Made by a program: the position numbers and the translations under genes. A DNA stretch of 64,000 nucleotides, taken from NCBI RefSeq assembly GCF_000142905.1, contig NW_013657666.1, positions 493,937 through 557,936 on the forward strand, in the 5' to 3' direction. This DNA is from Thecamonas trahens ATCC 50062 (lineage: Eukaryota; Apusozoa; Apusomonadida; Apusomonadidae). Every line of letters starts with the position of its first letter. The stretch's first letter is position 1. Positions 55,101 through 62,806 of this stretch are shown here, piece after piece. The notes beneath the pieces are model-generated. The model saw only the letters and a program-made list of their open reading frames with translations. It was not told the origin of the DNA and did not search any database.

Positions 55101-55238
55101 TCGCAGACCTGGACTGGCACCAGTCGGTTTGGCGCGTTCTCGTCTTCATCGCCTGTATCAAGCAGTGACGATGAGTATGACGACGATGATGCTAGTGGCT
55201 CGCGATCGGGAGGCATTGCACTGTCTACGTTGAATTGA
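49155..55238 (+). CDS. Very large surface protein: FG-GAP/VCBS repeats, beta-helix, Cys-rich stalk and multi-TM domain
   Basis: 2027 residues from the ATG at 49155. The frame opens at 48816, but 49155 puts a Met/Val-rich hydrophobic signal peptide near the N-terminus. Residues about 60-850 carry many FG-GAP-like calcium loops (DFNGDGVLDVV, DMDLDGDLDLIV, DLDADGDLDLVV, DVDSDGDDDVVF), an integrin-alpha-like propeller or two. About 850-1150 is a right-handed beta-helix with GGAV and FxxN/FsgN repeats. About 1310-1490 is Cys-rich (EGF/TNFR-like: CVCPAG, CECRDGYWTPL, CKDCAEGYF). A TM helix at about 1495-1517 and about eight more to 1865 follow, then a cytoplasmic tail rich in Ser, Arg and acidic residues. 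The layout suggests a cell-surface adhesion or receptor protein. The TM part is family-like in other protists, but I cannot name it. Confidence 0.85.
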   Translation: MARSIGRVQMREMGGSSSAWVIKNVPLMMVMTSSMMMTMMVMLMMMGNDVARVSAATCSTYNVPDSDVVVDVGDHHDGHLLAVGDFNDDSYMDIVWCNSNTSMPLLGELYIGGPGLSFTRSMLMSSPCLLPVSADFNGDGVLDVVISSPGVISVFLAPGSVGSWDPPLGSTSGHIAGAATASESILTVDMDLDGDLDLIVADPTDALVIWYANDAGDGTTWSPNVIVPPILGVAPLGMAWADLNNDGFPDVVASLALSQVVAIVLSPGSTSYTAADVRMFPTAYAARGLALIDLDADGDLDLVVAPGSIKTELAIAYHENTGNGVFSSVILTSPANGRQVGMVLPFDADGNGVDDVISCEVDAFPVLYSKISLVEGTPVTGPFLREAFYTARRAENVAAGDANSDGFTDLIFAAFGVSGEPTIRVVELLPVAPFSQLPVEVALDNAVSRVSMWALGDLDGDGDVDVVVGDAVAGVITWAVADASGGLAAAAAPLATFVPGTIVSVAVADMTGDAALDIVACLADGNVTFVVSEGRGQFGAAARAASDVLGSGAVPNAMILANLNGDDMVDVLAWNAARIGVALNDGSGNLLTPQLLPAATGTIAHVCVADVDSDGDDDVVFADAAGGTIYAAAQTSPGVFAATASALVTGEAGVAFVALAHINGDDALDLVWHAAGASFSWSANVAGAFPGPVSSHATPSPVVSLALHDETGERRSHVVVSLATAAYWWINAPRTGLGASIHVVAQGLTSVHSGRAHDVNGDGVSDVMFVDDNTLYHVSVARLEVGAGRNAANVLSFDHAECGGVVSSVACLSAALARTSGCVGVTRRWLQVPARVTAPFTRCHTTHGPLRVRGSFNMRLAPGHPGGMAIDCGQSGGQLFVISAGVRAVVAGIDIRGMRSSTLPDIKEGSTGIRVEGLGAHLELHNLEVRGCSSADALTFHAHSGIGGAVAVVDGGSFVASGVVFRDNTAGAAGGAVGAQGGSVKLTFTDVLFASNVVADTVGVQEGGGAVSILDGSSMVVAMTNVTFSGNSVATGSGGCLEVAALTTRVVMHNVEFDGCSASNGGGGAVSIVGPSTLVVTLSGTLSRIVNSTAAYGGGVAVATKDVLPQTLGGSGIATEVGTLGASFTMSDGTFGDRLSAMYGGAAFVCNGVLDLQQAILTGASRAENAGGFCFFCSIYESRWLVVGSEAGHTATVTRGFNARLATPPTAAHWITALPSSAMSGLAFGSGAVAFTDSFGNPVLDPLTKASLSVTNGGSFVVNELLAGSAFSAALGGMSLADGAVAARSAADLGTDAMLRVGVFLGTNPSVYVDGRVRIGACEAGYGATATFPDPLVCSICLGLTFSNETSAAACQPEVTCGGDAVAINGVCQVCPAGTDRLYDEARVPGACECRDGYWTPLQRQDVACAACPDGASCPGGVELPVAREGWFPTGAVTDGAFHKCVIKEACLAGGVCSGGYLDGSYMCKDCAEGYFRNSLGGCSSCPTGSSNLVFVLFGSVVAGAVAAVLLAWWTYRQFVASESTMASTLEGDGAGEATTFGKRTKVVPHSLSVLLIYLQIINIVGSAPFNWPPLLEKTMLYSRVANVDMSLFATGCSISSFYSRYVMGVLLPLLFFVVTVVLVVMFRICGCLATPVTMEPISTWAVVGRLVFTVGPLFYIPLCSSTLIFFDCTLLPNGGWYLDADLETACFDAEWWQYMPVAAGAVVAYVVAMPTLFAVTLVRHRAELDDPRTILKLGPIYNLYRRHYYYYELVLLGKRLAIVSAALFFSNLEVWLFLALASIFLSSLMFQIRHDPFYQPLHNRVESFLNATVTTLIFLGMMFWADDFPNHESYSVVLVISMVMLVASVVFVATMAVQEVINTHHVSAAVRDRDSAVLGTQDAVFVDLVKRYAPDLENVQLAAAVSEAVDSRSLTRGGSSSIYGGWGPPTTSPTTAPGERGAMPTSEPGAAVAARSGGGLKRRSQAASTTRSNNASHRGRASQTWTGTSRFGAFSSSSPVSSSDDEYDDDDASGSRSGGIALSTLN

Positions 55239-55392
55239 TTGAACACAATCGTCACAATGGAGAGTTGGCTTGGGTCGCGGTCTTGTCCCGCCGGCGTGCC
55301 GTCGCTCGACTGTACTGCGGCCGCGCCACACGCGACTCGCGCAACAGCGGCGAGATTGCGAGGGTGGCCGACTTGGAGCCAGATTCGAGGTC

Positions 55393-57350
55393 ATGGGCAG
55401 AGTGCGGCATGTATGTAGCGTAGCGTGGGTAGTGTGGGTTGCTCTGAGTGTGATGACCTTGGCGGTGTGTTGGCGGGGAGCGAGGCAGCAAGGACGGGCA
55501 AGGTGATGAAGAGGCAGAACGATGACATGAGCGGGATTGTGGCTGATCAAAGCAGTCGAGGTGGTGGAATGGGTCATGGTCTGGCCGGAGATGAAAGAGG
55601 AGGTGGCGATGCGAGGCGGCAAGTGCTAGCAGCAGAGGCAACTGAAGCTGGGGCGGCGTTGGCAAAGGCAGTGGCGGATGGGAAGGAGTGGAACCATCAC
55701 ACGATTGGGTGCGGCAAGGTGCGGACGGGGCTGTTTGATGCCGTGGTGTGCTTTGAAAAGAGATATGCGGAGCTGTCGCGCGATGTGGCAAGTCCGATCG
55801 AGCTGGCGTTTACCGTTGTCGAGCGAGTGTTTGCCAAGAGCGAAGACGTGCCGCATGTAGAGAAGGATCAGCCGGGAAGCAAGCCGTACACATGCGGCGA
55901 TTCGTGGGCGATGCGGTGGGAGCATGCCGGAACTGGAGCGTCGTTTGCGCCAGTCTCGATCACGGCCGACGCAAAGAACTGCGATCGGTACGTGGTGAAG
56001 ATGTACTTGCCGCCGCTCGCCGGGTCGTACGGACTCGACATGCGGCTGCTTCACGTCGACGGGAGCGGGATGGCAGATCCACGGCCGGATGAGATGGAGC
56101 GGCTCGCGTTTCCGAATCCCGAGGCGCTGCCCGAGGCCGGGCCGTTTGGCTTTAACGTGAAGCTGGAGACGATTGACGACGATTCGCCGCTGGGGCTTCT
56201 CCATGTGATGGCGTGGGAGGGATGGGAGGCGCGGAGCCGCGACGACCCGGTCTGCACGGGCGCGCGTGGCTTTCGCGAGAACGAGCGGTTCGGATGGTGG
56301 CTGCCGCCAATCGACGGCGAGACGCCGGACTTTCCGCGGCTCGGGCTGCAGTACTATCACGTGAATGGCTGTCCCGTAGGGCGGACAGCATCGACTGAGT
56401 TTAGCAAGTGCATGGCGGACACGGCGCTTGATGTACTCGGCGAGTCGATTGGTGGGCATGTGGCGAACCTGGCGCTCCAGCACGTGGTCTCGCTCGAGGT
56501 GGACAAGCTAGAGCGTGGCGAGCAGCGCGGAGTCGGGATCGGACGGTACCACCAGCATCCGTCGATGATGACGCGGGCGGATCCGCTGTTTGCCGGGCGA
56601 AACCCGCCGCCCGGTGAGGCTGGCGGGTGCCGGCGGTTCTCTGGGCATGGGCTGATGGTGACGGAGCCGATGGTGCTCCGGGGCCAAGTCCCGCGCGACG
56701 AGGCCGAGTTTTTGGCTGTGATCATGGGCGCGAACGACGCGATGCGAGAGACGCTCGAGATCTGGGAGCAACGGTGGACGACGCTGCTCGACAAGCTGGA
56801 GGAGCGCGGATGGGGAGGGACGCTGGTGCTGTTCACGACGCCGGTGCGGCGGTACAAGGCGACAGCCGAGGGCGACGCGTCAATCCGAGCCGGCAAGAAG
56901 GACAAGTACGATGTGGAGATATTTGGTGGCCGGCTCCTCGGTGCCGACGCCGAGATGCAGCACGAGGAGCGGCCACTTGGCAGGGTGGCGGCTGAGTCTG
57001 CGGTCGGGAGTGGATTCCGCGTCCGCGACCGGGCGCGGCACACGTCGAGCTCGCCGCGGTCTTCCACGCCGCGGTTTTACAACACATATCCGCGGGTCAA
57101 GGCCTTTTCCCAGCGGGCGATCGATATTGTCAGCAGTCGGTTGCCCGAGTCGAGACGGGCACTCGTCGACTTTGAGGCGATCACTGATGGCCTCCATCCT
57201 GACTACTGCCGCGATGGTGTCCACTACTGCGCGTTTTCCGAGTCGCTCTGGCCGTATCTCGCCAACAATCAGCACTGGCCACACTGTGGACCGACACATG
57301 CTGCCGCCGATTTGCTCTTTACTCGTGTTTGTGGCCTGCGATCGAAGTAA
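55393..57350 (+). CDS. Probable type II membrane SGNH/PC-esterase-like protein
   Basis: About 652 residues if one frame break is bridged. In one frame 55393 opens MGRVRHVCSVAWVVWVALSV, a basic start and hydrophobic anchor, which runs into TGA at 55504. The main frame is open from 55425 and would otherwise start at 55506. A single extra G in GGG (55496-55498) joins them, giving a Golgi-type signal anchor plus enzyme. The body has a beta-rich region (about 150-220: DRYVVKMYLPPLAGSYGLDM), a LGESIGGH block like the GxS of SGNH hydrolases, and near the C-terminus DGLHPDYCRDGVHYC, fitting the DxxH catalytic pair. NXPE and PC-esterase families are the closest by layout. Substrate is unknown; glycan or lipid acylation is an inference. 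Without the join it would be a soluble protein of about 614 residues. Confidence 0.62.
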
Positions 57351-57453
57351 ATGGGCCAGGAGACGCTTGTCGTAGGGGTGGGGAGGGCACTCGCATGTGC
57401 GAGTTGAGCCCAGACTGACCGATGACGGGTGAGGCATCGCACTCTTCTCTCAC

Positions 57454-58314
57454 ATGTCGATCAACGCAGGAGTCGAGGGAGAGGACGGATACTACAAGGG
57501 CGCGGGAGGCAAGGATGAGGGTTACGCAGGGGTTGATGGTGGCGGCGTTGGTGGGGACGGTCGATTGGGCTCGGGACGGAATGCAAGGCGCGGGAGCGGT
57601 GGACGTCGGTGGTTGAGCAACTGCTTCCGATCGGTGCCGTATGCGTCGTTGCTTGCGGTGATGATGGCAGCTTCGGGGTTGTCTGCGGCATGGCATGGAT
57701 GGAAGCGGTTTCATGATCAGCTGGATGAGTATCTGACTGTTGATGAGATCCACAAGTACGAGCATTGGTTCTACGTTGCGGTCACGATCCCGTTCCTCTT
57801 TGATCTTCTGGCGCTGGTGGTAGCTCTCTCGGGAACAGGCGCCATCCAAGAGGCATGCTGCGCCAAGCGAGGCTGCTGTACCCGAATGGTGGGCAAGGTC
57901 TTGGCGGCGCTCATGTCGCTGGTCTCGTATGGGCTCGTCTTTTGCTTTGTGGCGCTCTTTTCGGCCTTTGTCTCGCTGTGGGGCTTCAAGAAGCTCTTCG
58001 ACTACGCCTGCGACGAAGTCGACTCGTTCTCCGAGTCCACCTGCATCGATCTCTCGCAGTTTGGGCTCGGCAACAAGATGTGTGGACCTAACTTTCGCGC
58101 CTTTTGTGTCGACTTGCGCGAGATGAACCCGAATCTGGTCTCGATCTTCTCGGGCCTGCTCCTCATCATCGCGGCGCAAGTCAACGTTGTCGTCATTCAC
58201 TGCGTCAACTACAACCGCATCCGCGATCGAGTGAACCGGTCGCGGTCAGCGCGAGTGTGGCGTGAAGAGTACTACGCCATGGCGCCAGAGGATCGGCCGC
58301 TGCTGCGGCGGTAA
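57454..58314 (+). CDS. Four-TM protein resembling the animal PLP/M6 proteolipid family
   Basis: 286 residues with a Gly-rich N-terminus of about 50 residues (MSINAGVEGEDGYY). Four hydrophobic segments lie at about 62-82, 104-127, 150-175 and 230-252. The match to proteolipid protein (PLP/GPM6/DM20) is in order and spacing: a Cys then SVPYASLLAV leading into TM1, GAIQ after TM2, a Cys-rich short loop, and a large extracellular loop before TM4 with four Cys (about C186, C197, C210, C218). It contains CIDLSQFG where PLP has CLDLRQFG, and the last two Cys are eight apart as in PLP. Those Cys form two disulfides in PLP. Function is unknown; membrane organisation or raft/actin linkage is the family role. 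Start at 57454, 103 bases after the esterase stop. Confidence 0.8.
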   Translation: MSINAGVEGEDGYYKGAGGKDEGYAGVDGGGVGGDGRLGSGRNARRGSGGRRWLSNCFRSVPYASLLAVMMAASGLSAAWHGWKRFHDQLDEYLTVDEIHKYEHWFYVAVTIPFLFDLLALVVALSGTGAIQEACCAKRGCCTRMVGKVLAALMSLVSYGLVFCFVALFSAFVSLWGFKKLFDYACDEVDSFSESTCIDLSQFGLGNKMCGPNFRAFCVDLREMNPNLVSIFSGLLLIIAAQVNVVVIHCVNYNRIRDRVNRSRSARVWREEYYAMAPEDRPLLRR

Positions 58315-58319
58315 AGGCG

Positions 58320-59735
58320 TCAACCCATGACGTTGAGGCTGGTGGAGACACCGCGGTCGGACGAGACCGGCGAGGCCGAGCGCTCGCGGATGCGGACACG
58401 GACCTTTTTCTTGGAGCGGCGGCGCTGCGGTGAGGCTGCCGACGGCGGGGCACGACCGCCACCCTGCTGCGGTGCTGTCGGGCGGGCTGCGGGCTGAGAG
58501 GCCGGCTGTGGGTCGGGCGGGAGTGGGCGGCTCGGCGACAAGCTCGAGCGGCGGGTACGGCGGCGGTCGCGGTGGCGGTGGCGGTCGCGAACAGGCTCGT
58601 CGTGACGGGCAGACGATGTGGGCGACGCAACCGGGGAGCGCATGGCATGCGGGCGTGTGGTGGGGCCGCGGCGCGACGACGACGCATGGCGCATGGGCGA
58701 GAACGGGGCGGCGCGGAGGCCGGTGCCCAGCGCGGGGGTAAAGCTGACAGAGGAGCCGAGCGATGACGGCTCAGGGACCCGCGGCGCCGAGTGCGGGGCA
58801 CGGAGCGGTGACGGCCGCAGTGACGGCGCAATGGGCGGCGAGGTCAGCCCCTGCGAGGGCAGCGAGTCGTGGTGGAGCGAGACGTGGAAGGCAGTGGCGC
58901 GCTGCAGCTCCTGCTGCTGGAGCCAGGCGCGTTGCGGCGCGCGGGCGGCGGCAAGCTCAGCACGCAGCTTTTCGATGAGCATTTGCTGCTGCTCGACAAT
59001 GGCGACGAGGGCCTCAACGTCGGCGGTGTGGACGTCGATGCCACGGGCGGCCGGCGAGTCGTCGGTTGTTTCCCGCGGGCGCGGCGAGGCATCAGCGACC
59101 TGCGCAGCGAGCGCCTCCATTCGAAGGAGCATGGCGGCGTGCTCGCTACGAAGGCGGGCGACCTCGTTGCCTAGGCTGTTGTTCTCCGGAGCAGCAGTGC
59201 TCTGTGAGGACGCGAGGCGCGGGGTGGAGCGGGCGTGGCGCGACGGTGACGGCGGGTGCTGAGCTGGCGACGGTGCATGGAGCCAGCCATCGTCGTCCTG
59301 CTCCAGCATGGGCGAGTGTGGGTCGAGGAGCGGGCGAGCAGCCTGGTTGAGGCTCCCATCGTGGGCACGGACGTCAGCCATGGACGGCGGCGGGGTGGAT
59401 GCGTGGCCGAGCAGCGCACTGCGTCGGGCACGAGCATCGGCGGCGTCCTCCGGCGACGCATGGCGACGATCATCTCTTGGAACCGAGGCCAGAAGTGAGC
59501 GTGCGCGAGCAACCACATCATCCACGTCCGTCCTAGAGTCTGATGAGCGAGTTGATTGCGGACGCTGCGCGGCGAGAGGCTGGGCTTGCGGTTGGTTGCG
59601 AGGAGGCGTGGCTGTGCTTGAGCTGGGCGAGCTGGCAGCAAAGTGAAGAGAGGGGACGACCGAGTTGGATGACGGCGAGTACGACCCGTACCGCTGCATG
59701 GCGGTCTGAATGCGTTGTGAGAGGGAGTGTGGCAT
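58320..59735 (-). CDS. Disordered Ser/Arg/Pro-rich protein with a short coiled coil, function unknown
   Basis: 471 residues from the ATG at 59735 (GACCATGCCAC); an upstream ATG at 59795 adds 20 residues of Pro-rich leader. Mostly low-complexity: Ser/Pro-rich 1-60, a charged helix about 70-115 (DVDDVVARARSLLASV), another segment around 190-215 (NNSLGNEVARLRSEHAAMLL), a coiled coil at about 255-290 (VEALVAIVEQQQMLIEKLRA), then Ser/Arg/Pro with RHRHRDRRRTRRS and a basic end KKKVRVRIRER. I recognise no domain. It ends only five bases from the PLP/M6-like stop, convergent, and diverges from MO25. It could be a scaffold or RNA-associated protein. Confidence 0.6.
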   Translation of the reverse strand: MPHSLSQRIQTAMQRYGSYSPSSNSVVPSLHFAASSPSSSTATPPRNQPQAQPLAAQRPQSTRSSDSRTDVDDVVARARSLLASVPRDDRRHASPEDAADARARRSALLGHASTPPPSMADVRAHDGSLNQAARPLLDPHSPMLEQDDDGWLHAPSPAQHPPSPSRHARSTPRLASSQSTAAPENNSLGNEVARLRSEHAAMLLRMEALAAQVADASPRPRETTDDSPAARGIDVHTADVEALVAIVEQQQMLIEKLRAELAAARAPQRAWLQQQELQRATAFHVSLHHDSLPSQGLTSPPIAPSLRPSPLRAPHSAPRVPEPSSLGSSVSFTPALGTGLRAAPFSPMRHASSSRRGPTTRPHAMRSPVASPTSSARHDEPVRDRHRHRDRRRTRRSSLSPSRPLPPDPQPASQPAARPTAPQQGGGRAPPSAASPQRRRSKKKVRVRIRERSASPVSSDRGVSTSLNVMG

Positions 59736-60026
59736 GGTCGCGGAGGGGAGGTGGAGTGGTGGGGGGGGGCGAGCGAACATTCTCGCGCGGAACAACGATT
59801 TCCAACGAATGATAATTGATGGTCAAAATGTGTGATTGTTGGCATGCGTAGCATGGTCAGTCGGTCGGGCTGTCGGGGGCGAGGGGTGGGCGGGCGGGCA
59901 GGGCGGGCGGGCGGCTCCTGGTAGGGCGGCAGAGAAGAAGGGCAGGAACAGTCACCCTCTCTCGCACTCGCAGGTGTGTGGAACGTGACCAAGACAGACT
60001 TGACTAGGGCCAGAGTAGGAGTAGCA
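59736..60026. promoter_or_regulatory. Divergent promoter region between the disordered protein and MO25
   Basis: 291 bases. An AT-rich patch at 59785-59845 contains the 20-mer at 59803-59822 that nearly matches 13862-13881 in the eIF6/WIPI divergent region. A GGGC/CGGG-rich stretch (about 59870-59935) follows. No exon is visible. Confidence 0.5.
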
Positions 60027-61604
60027 ATGGCAGCACTGTCGTGGTTCCGGCGTGGGAGCAAGTTGCCTGCGGTGAAGGACGTAGTCAAGGCATGGGGAGA
60101 GTACATGGAGGTCCGTGGGAGTGGGGCTGGTGAGGCGACGGAAGAAGACGAGGAAGGTCCCGAGGCTGTGCTGGAGAAGGTCCTCAATGGTCTCCGTGCT
60201 CTGGCTTGTGGCGGTATTGAAGACTTGGTCCCTTCGGACGAGGTCGCTCTGGAAATGGCTGAGGAGGTGGTCAAGCACGACATGATGGTGGCCATCATGC
60301 GCGACCTGCCCGAGGTCTCCATCGAGAACAAAAGAGATTCACCTTTGTCTTCAACAACATGCTCTCGTCGGCGCTTGTCGGTCCGCTCATGCAATCGTAC
60401 ATCAACGCGCTCTCCAAGGACGACAAGAACGAGCTGCTGGACCTCGCTGTGACTGGCTACGGCCACTCGCCGCAGATGGCCGTTCTCTCCGGCTCGATGC
60501 TCCGCACCGCCATCACCACCCGCGAGTTTGCCGCCTACCTCCTCAACAACGCGCTCAACGACATCTTTGCCCACCTCCAGTCGCGCAACTTTGAGGTCTC
60601 GTCCGACGCGTGGGCCACGTTTAAGATGATGCTCACCCAGCACAAGGAGCTGACGGACGAGTACCTTAACGTCCACTACGACGAGTTTTTCCCGGCCTTT
60701 ATGACGCTGCTCAACCCAGACGGCGATGGGTACACCGCGTGCCGTGAGGCGCTCTCGCTCCTCGCCGACCTCATCTGCTACTCGGGCCCGGCCGAGTACC
60801 GCGTCCGCTTTATTTCCGAAGCCAAGCACCTCATTTGCATGCTCAACCTCCTCAACCACGAGTCGCGCATCATCAAGCTCCTCACCTTCCACGTCTTCAA
60901 GGTCTTTGTCGCCGCCCCGGCCAAGTCGCGCCAGGTCCACAAGGTCCTCGTCCGCAACCGCGACGAGCTGCTCAAGTTCTTTGAGAACTTTTTCCCGGAC
61001 TCGGACTCGGCCGAGTTCACCAAGGACAAGGCGTACGTCATCGAGCAGATCGCGTCAGTCGACAACGACGCCGGCATGCTCTCCACCTCGGACCCATCGG
61101 TCAACACCGCCGCCGCCGCCGCTGCCGCTGGCCGCCGGACGCCGCCCCGCGACGCCGGTTCAGGCGGCGACGACGCCGGCGCAGGCTCGGCTTCGGCCTC
61201 GGCCTCGACCTCGGCCTCGGCTGGCTCGTCGTCGGGCAAGGAGCAAGTCGCGCCGCAAGCGCCGCCGCCGCAGAGTCGTCGCCGGCGCTGACCTCTCGGC
61301 TGGCGGCTCCGAGGCCTCGCTCCCAGCGACATCGGCGTCGGGCGACGAGACCGGCGGCAGGGTCCGGCGCCGCACACGCTCGCGGTCCAAGGCCAAGACC
61401 AAGGCCAAGGACGACGCCGCCGGTGATGACGCCGCCGCCACCAAGCCGCGCTCAAAGTCCAAGTCCCAGCTCAAGGTCAAGAGCAAGACTCGCTCCGACT
61501 CCAAGTCCAAGGCCAAGACGACCGCGGCCGATGGAGGTGGCGACGACGACGACGACGGCGAGTCGGACTCGTTCTCGTTCTACTCGTCGTCGTTTGACTC
61601 GTAG
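60027..61604 (+). CDS. CAB39: MO25/CAB39-like scaffold protein with a charged C-terminal tail
   Basis: About 525 residues if two frame breaks are bridged. MO25 is a helical-repeat scaffold that activates STE20-type kinases and, with STRAD, LKB1. The start MAALSWFRRGSKLP at 60027 fits. The first break is at A4 in 60330-60333: one extra A joins PEVSIENKK to RFTFVFNNMLSS, matching the family. After it the protein is classic: GYGHSPQMAVLSGSMLRTAI, VSSDAWATFKMMLTQHKELT, LLNHESRIIKLLTFHVFKVF, DKAYVIEQI. The core ends by about residue 340. A Ser/Gly-rich stretch then runs to a stop at 61291. Another frame continues a Lys/Arg/Ser- then Asp-rich tail to 61604; dropping one G from GGG at 61234-61236 joins it. 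The tail is unusual for MO25 and less certain. Confidence 0.87.
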
Positions 61605-61768
61605 TTGCTCGTAAAGAAAAACAGCATGTACAGCGATTGTGGACGGTGAGAATTGGAGATCAGAAACGTGCGCGAAGCTGGCTATCGGTCACGGGGGCTG
61701 ACCCTCGCCACGGACAAGATCACGACGGACAGCATCCACTCTCCTCCCACCCGCATAGAGTGGTTGCT

Positions 61769-62806
61769 ATGCCCGGACCTGTCGAGCTCGGCAAAGACAC
61801 CAAGGGCAGCTTCTGGCTCCACGATGCCTTCAACCACGTTGTGGCCTATGCTAGCTCACCCGGCTCGTTCACAGCGTCCCGGGCCTGGTCTTGTAGTCAT
61901 CATCAGCAACCATCGCAACCAAGTTCGAGTTCAGCCGTCTCCCTTGCTCAGCCGCTGCGTATTGAGAACGAGTCCGGAAGTATACCGGCGCTGCGTAGTG
62001 AGGTTGGGCAACGACCGAGGGAGTTGCGACCAAGCGAAGCGAGGTCTTGCTATCGAGCGGAGCGAGGTCTGGGAAGATGAGAGACGACGACAGGCGACCA
62101 ACAATCAACGGGGGCAGATGACGATGAAGACAACACCTCGCACCGGGCCAACAGTAACTGCGTCATTGTACTCGCTATCGCTCTTCCGCTTCCCCTTCTG
62201 ATTTCGATCTTGCGCCCTCATCCTCGACCGTAGCCTCGACATCGGCCTGCCCGCTCGCTCGCTTGGGCTGTCGCTCGCTAAGGCCCGCCCGGCAGCGATC
62301 CGGTGCCGATGGTAATCCACAGCAGCTGGCTTGCTCGCGATGTATGGTTCGTTCATCCCTCCCCCTTGTTACATCCCTCTCTTCCACCCTTTCTCTCCTC
62401 AGCAGTCGCAGCTTCGGCCTCAGCCACGGTCACCGCCTCGGGTCTTCATCCGCCATCGCAACCATGAACGCCGCCGCCTCAATCATCACTCCCATCGCCA
62501 GCCATTGCCATCCCCCATCCCCATCACTATCCTCAGCATCAGCATCAGCCTTACTACCAACCTGGTCATCGCTGCCTCGGGCTTGGGCTTCCTCTTCTCC
62601 CGCAGCAGCAGCATCAGCACGGCCCTCATGCCGGCGAGTGGCTGAGCGACGAGTGGCTGGCCGTGACTCGATCGCTCGCTGCTCGCCTCGGCCTCGGCCA
62701 CAGCAGCAGCGCTAGCTGTGGCAGCCGCCACACTCATCCCACTCCAGCCATCTATAACCCCTCACCTCCATTCCCTGTGATCACACCAGCCAGTCCCCCT
62801 GTATAG
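61769..62806 (+). CDS. Possible His/Gln/Pro-rich gene, structure uncertain
   Basis: Two coding-like pieces. The first runs from the ATG at 61769 (MPGPVELGKDTKGSFWLHDA) with GC-ending codons for about 50 residues, then Gln/Ser-rich sequence. The second follows a strong acceptor-like TTTCTCTCCTCAG ending at 62401: Gln/Pro/Arg/His-rich residues, then GEWLSDEWLAVTRSLAARLG and a stop at 62804-62806. Within it the frame breaks near a C5 run at about 62505-62515; one extra C joins RQPLPSP to PHHYPQHQHQPYYQPGHR. I cannot place the donor, and no family is recognised. It could be one gene, two, or leader sequence. Confidence 0.3.

Noticed and set aside
61769-61910. Caspase-like segment (VVAYASSPG)
   Set aside because: Slight likeness to the caspase p10 start, but there is no catalytic His or Cys and no p20 region. 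Not enough to name it.
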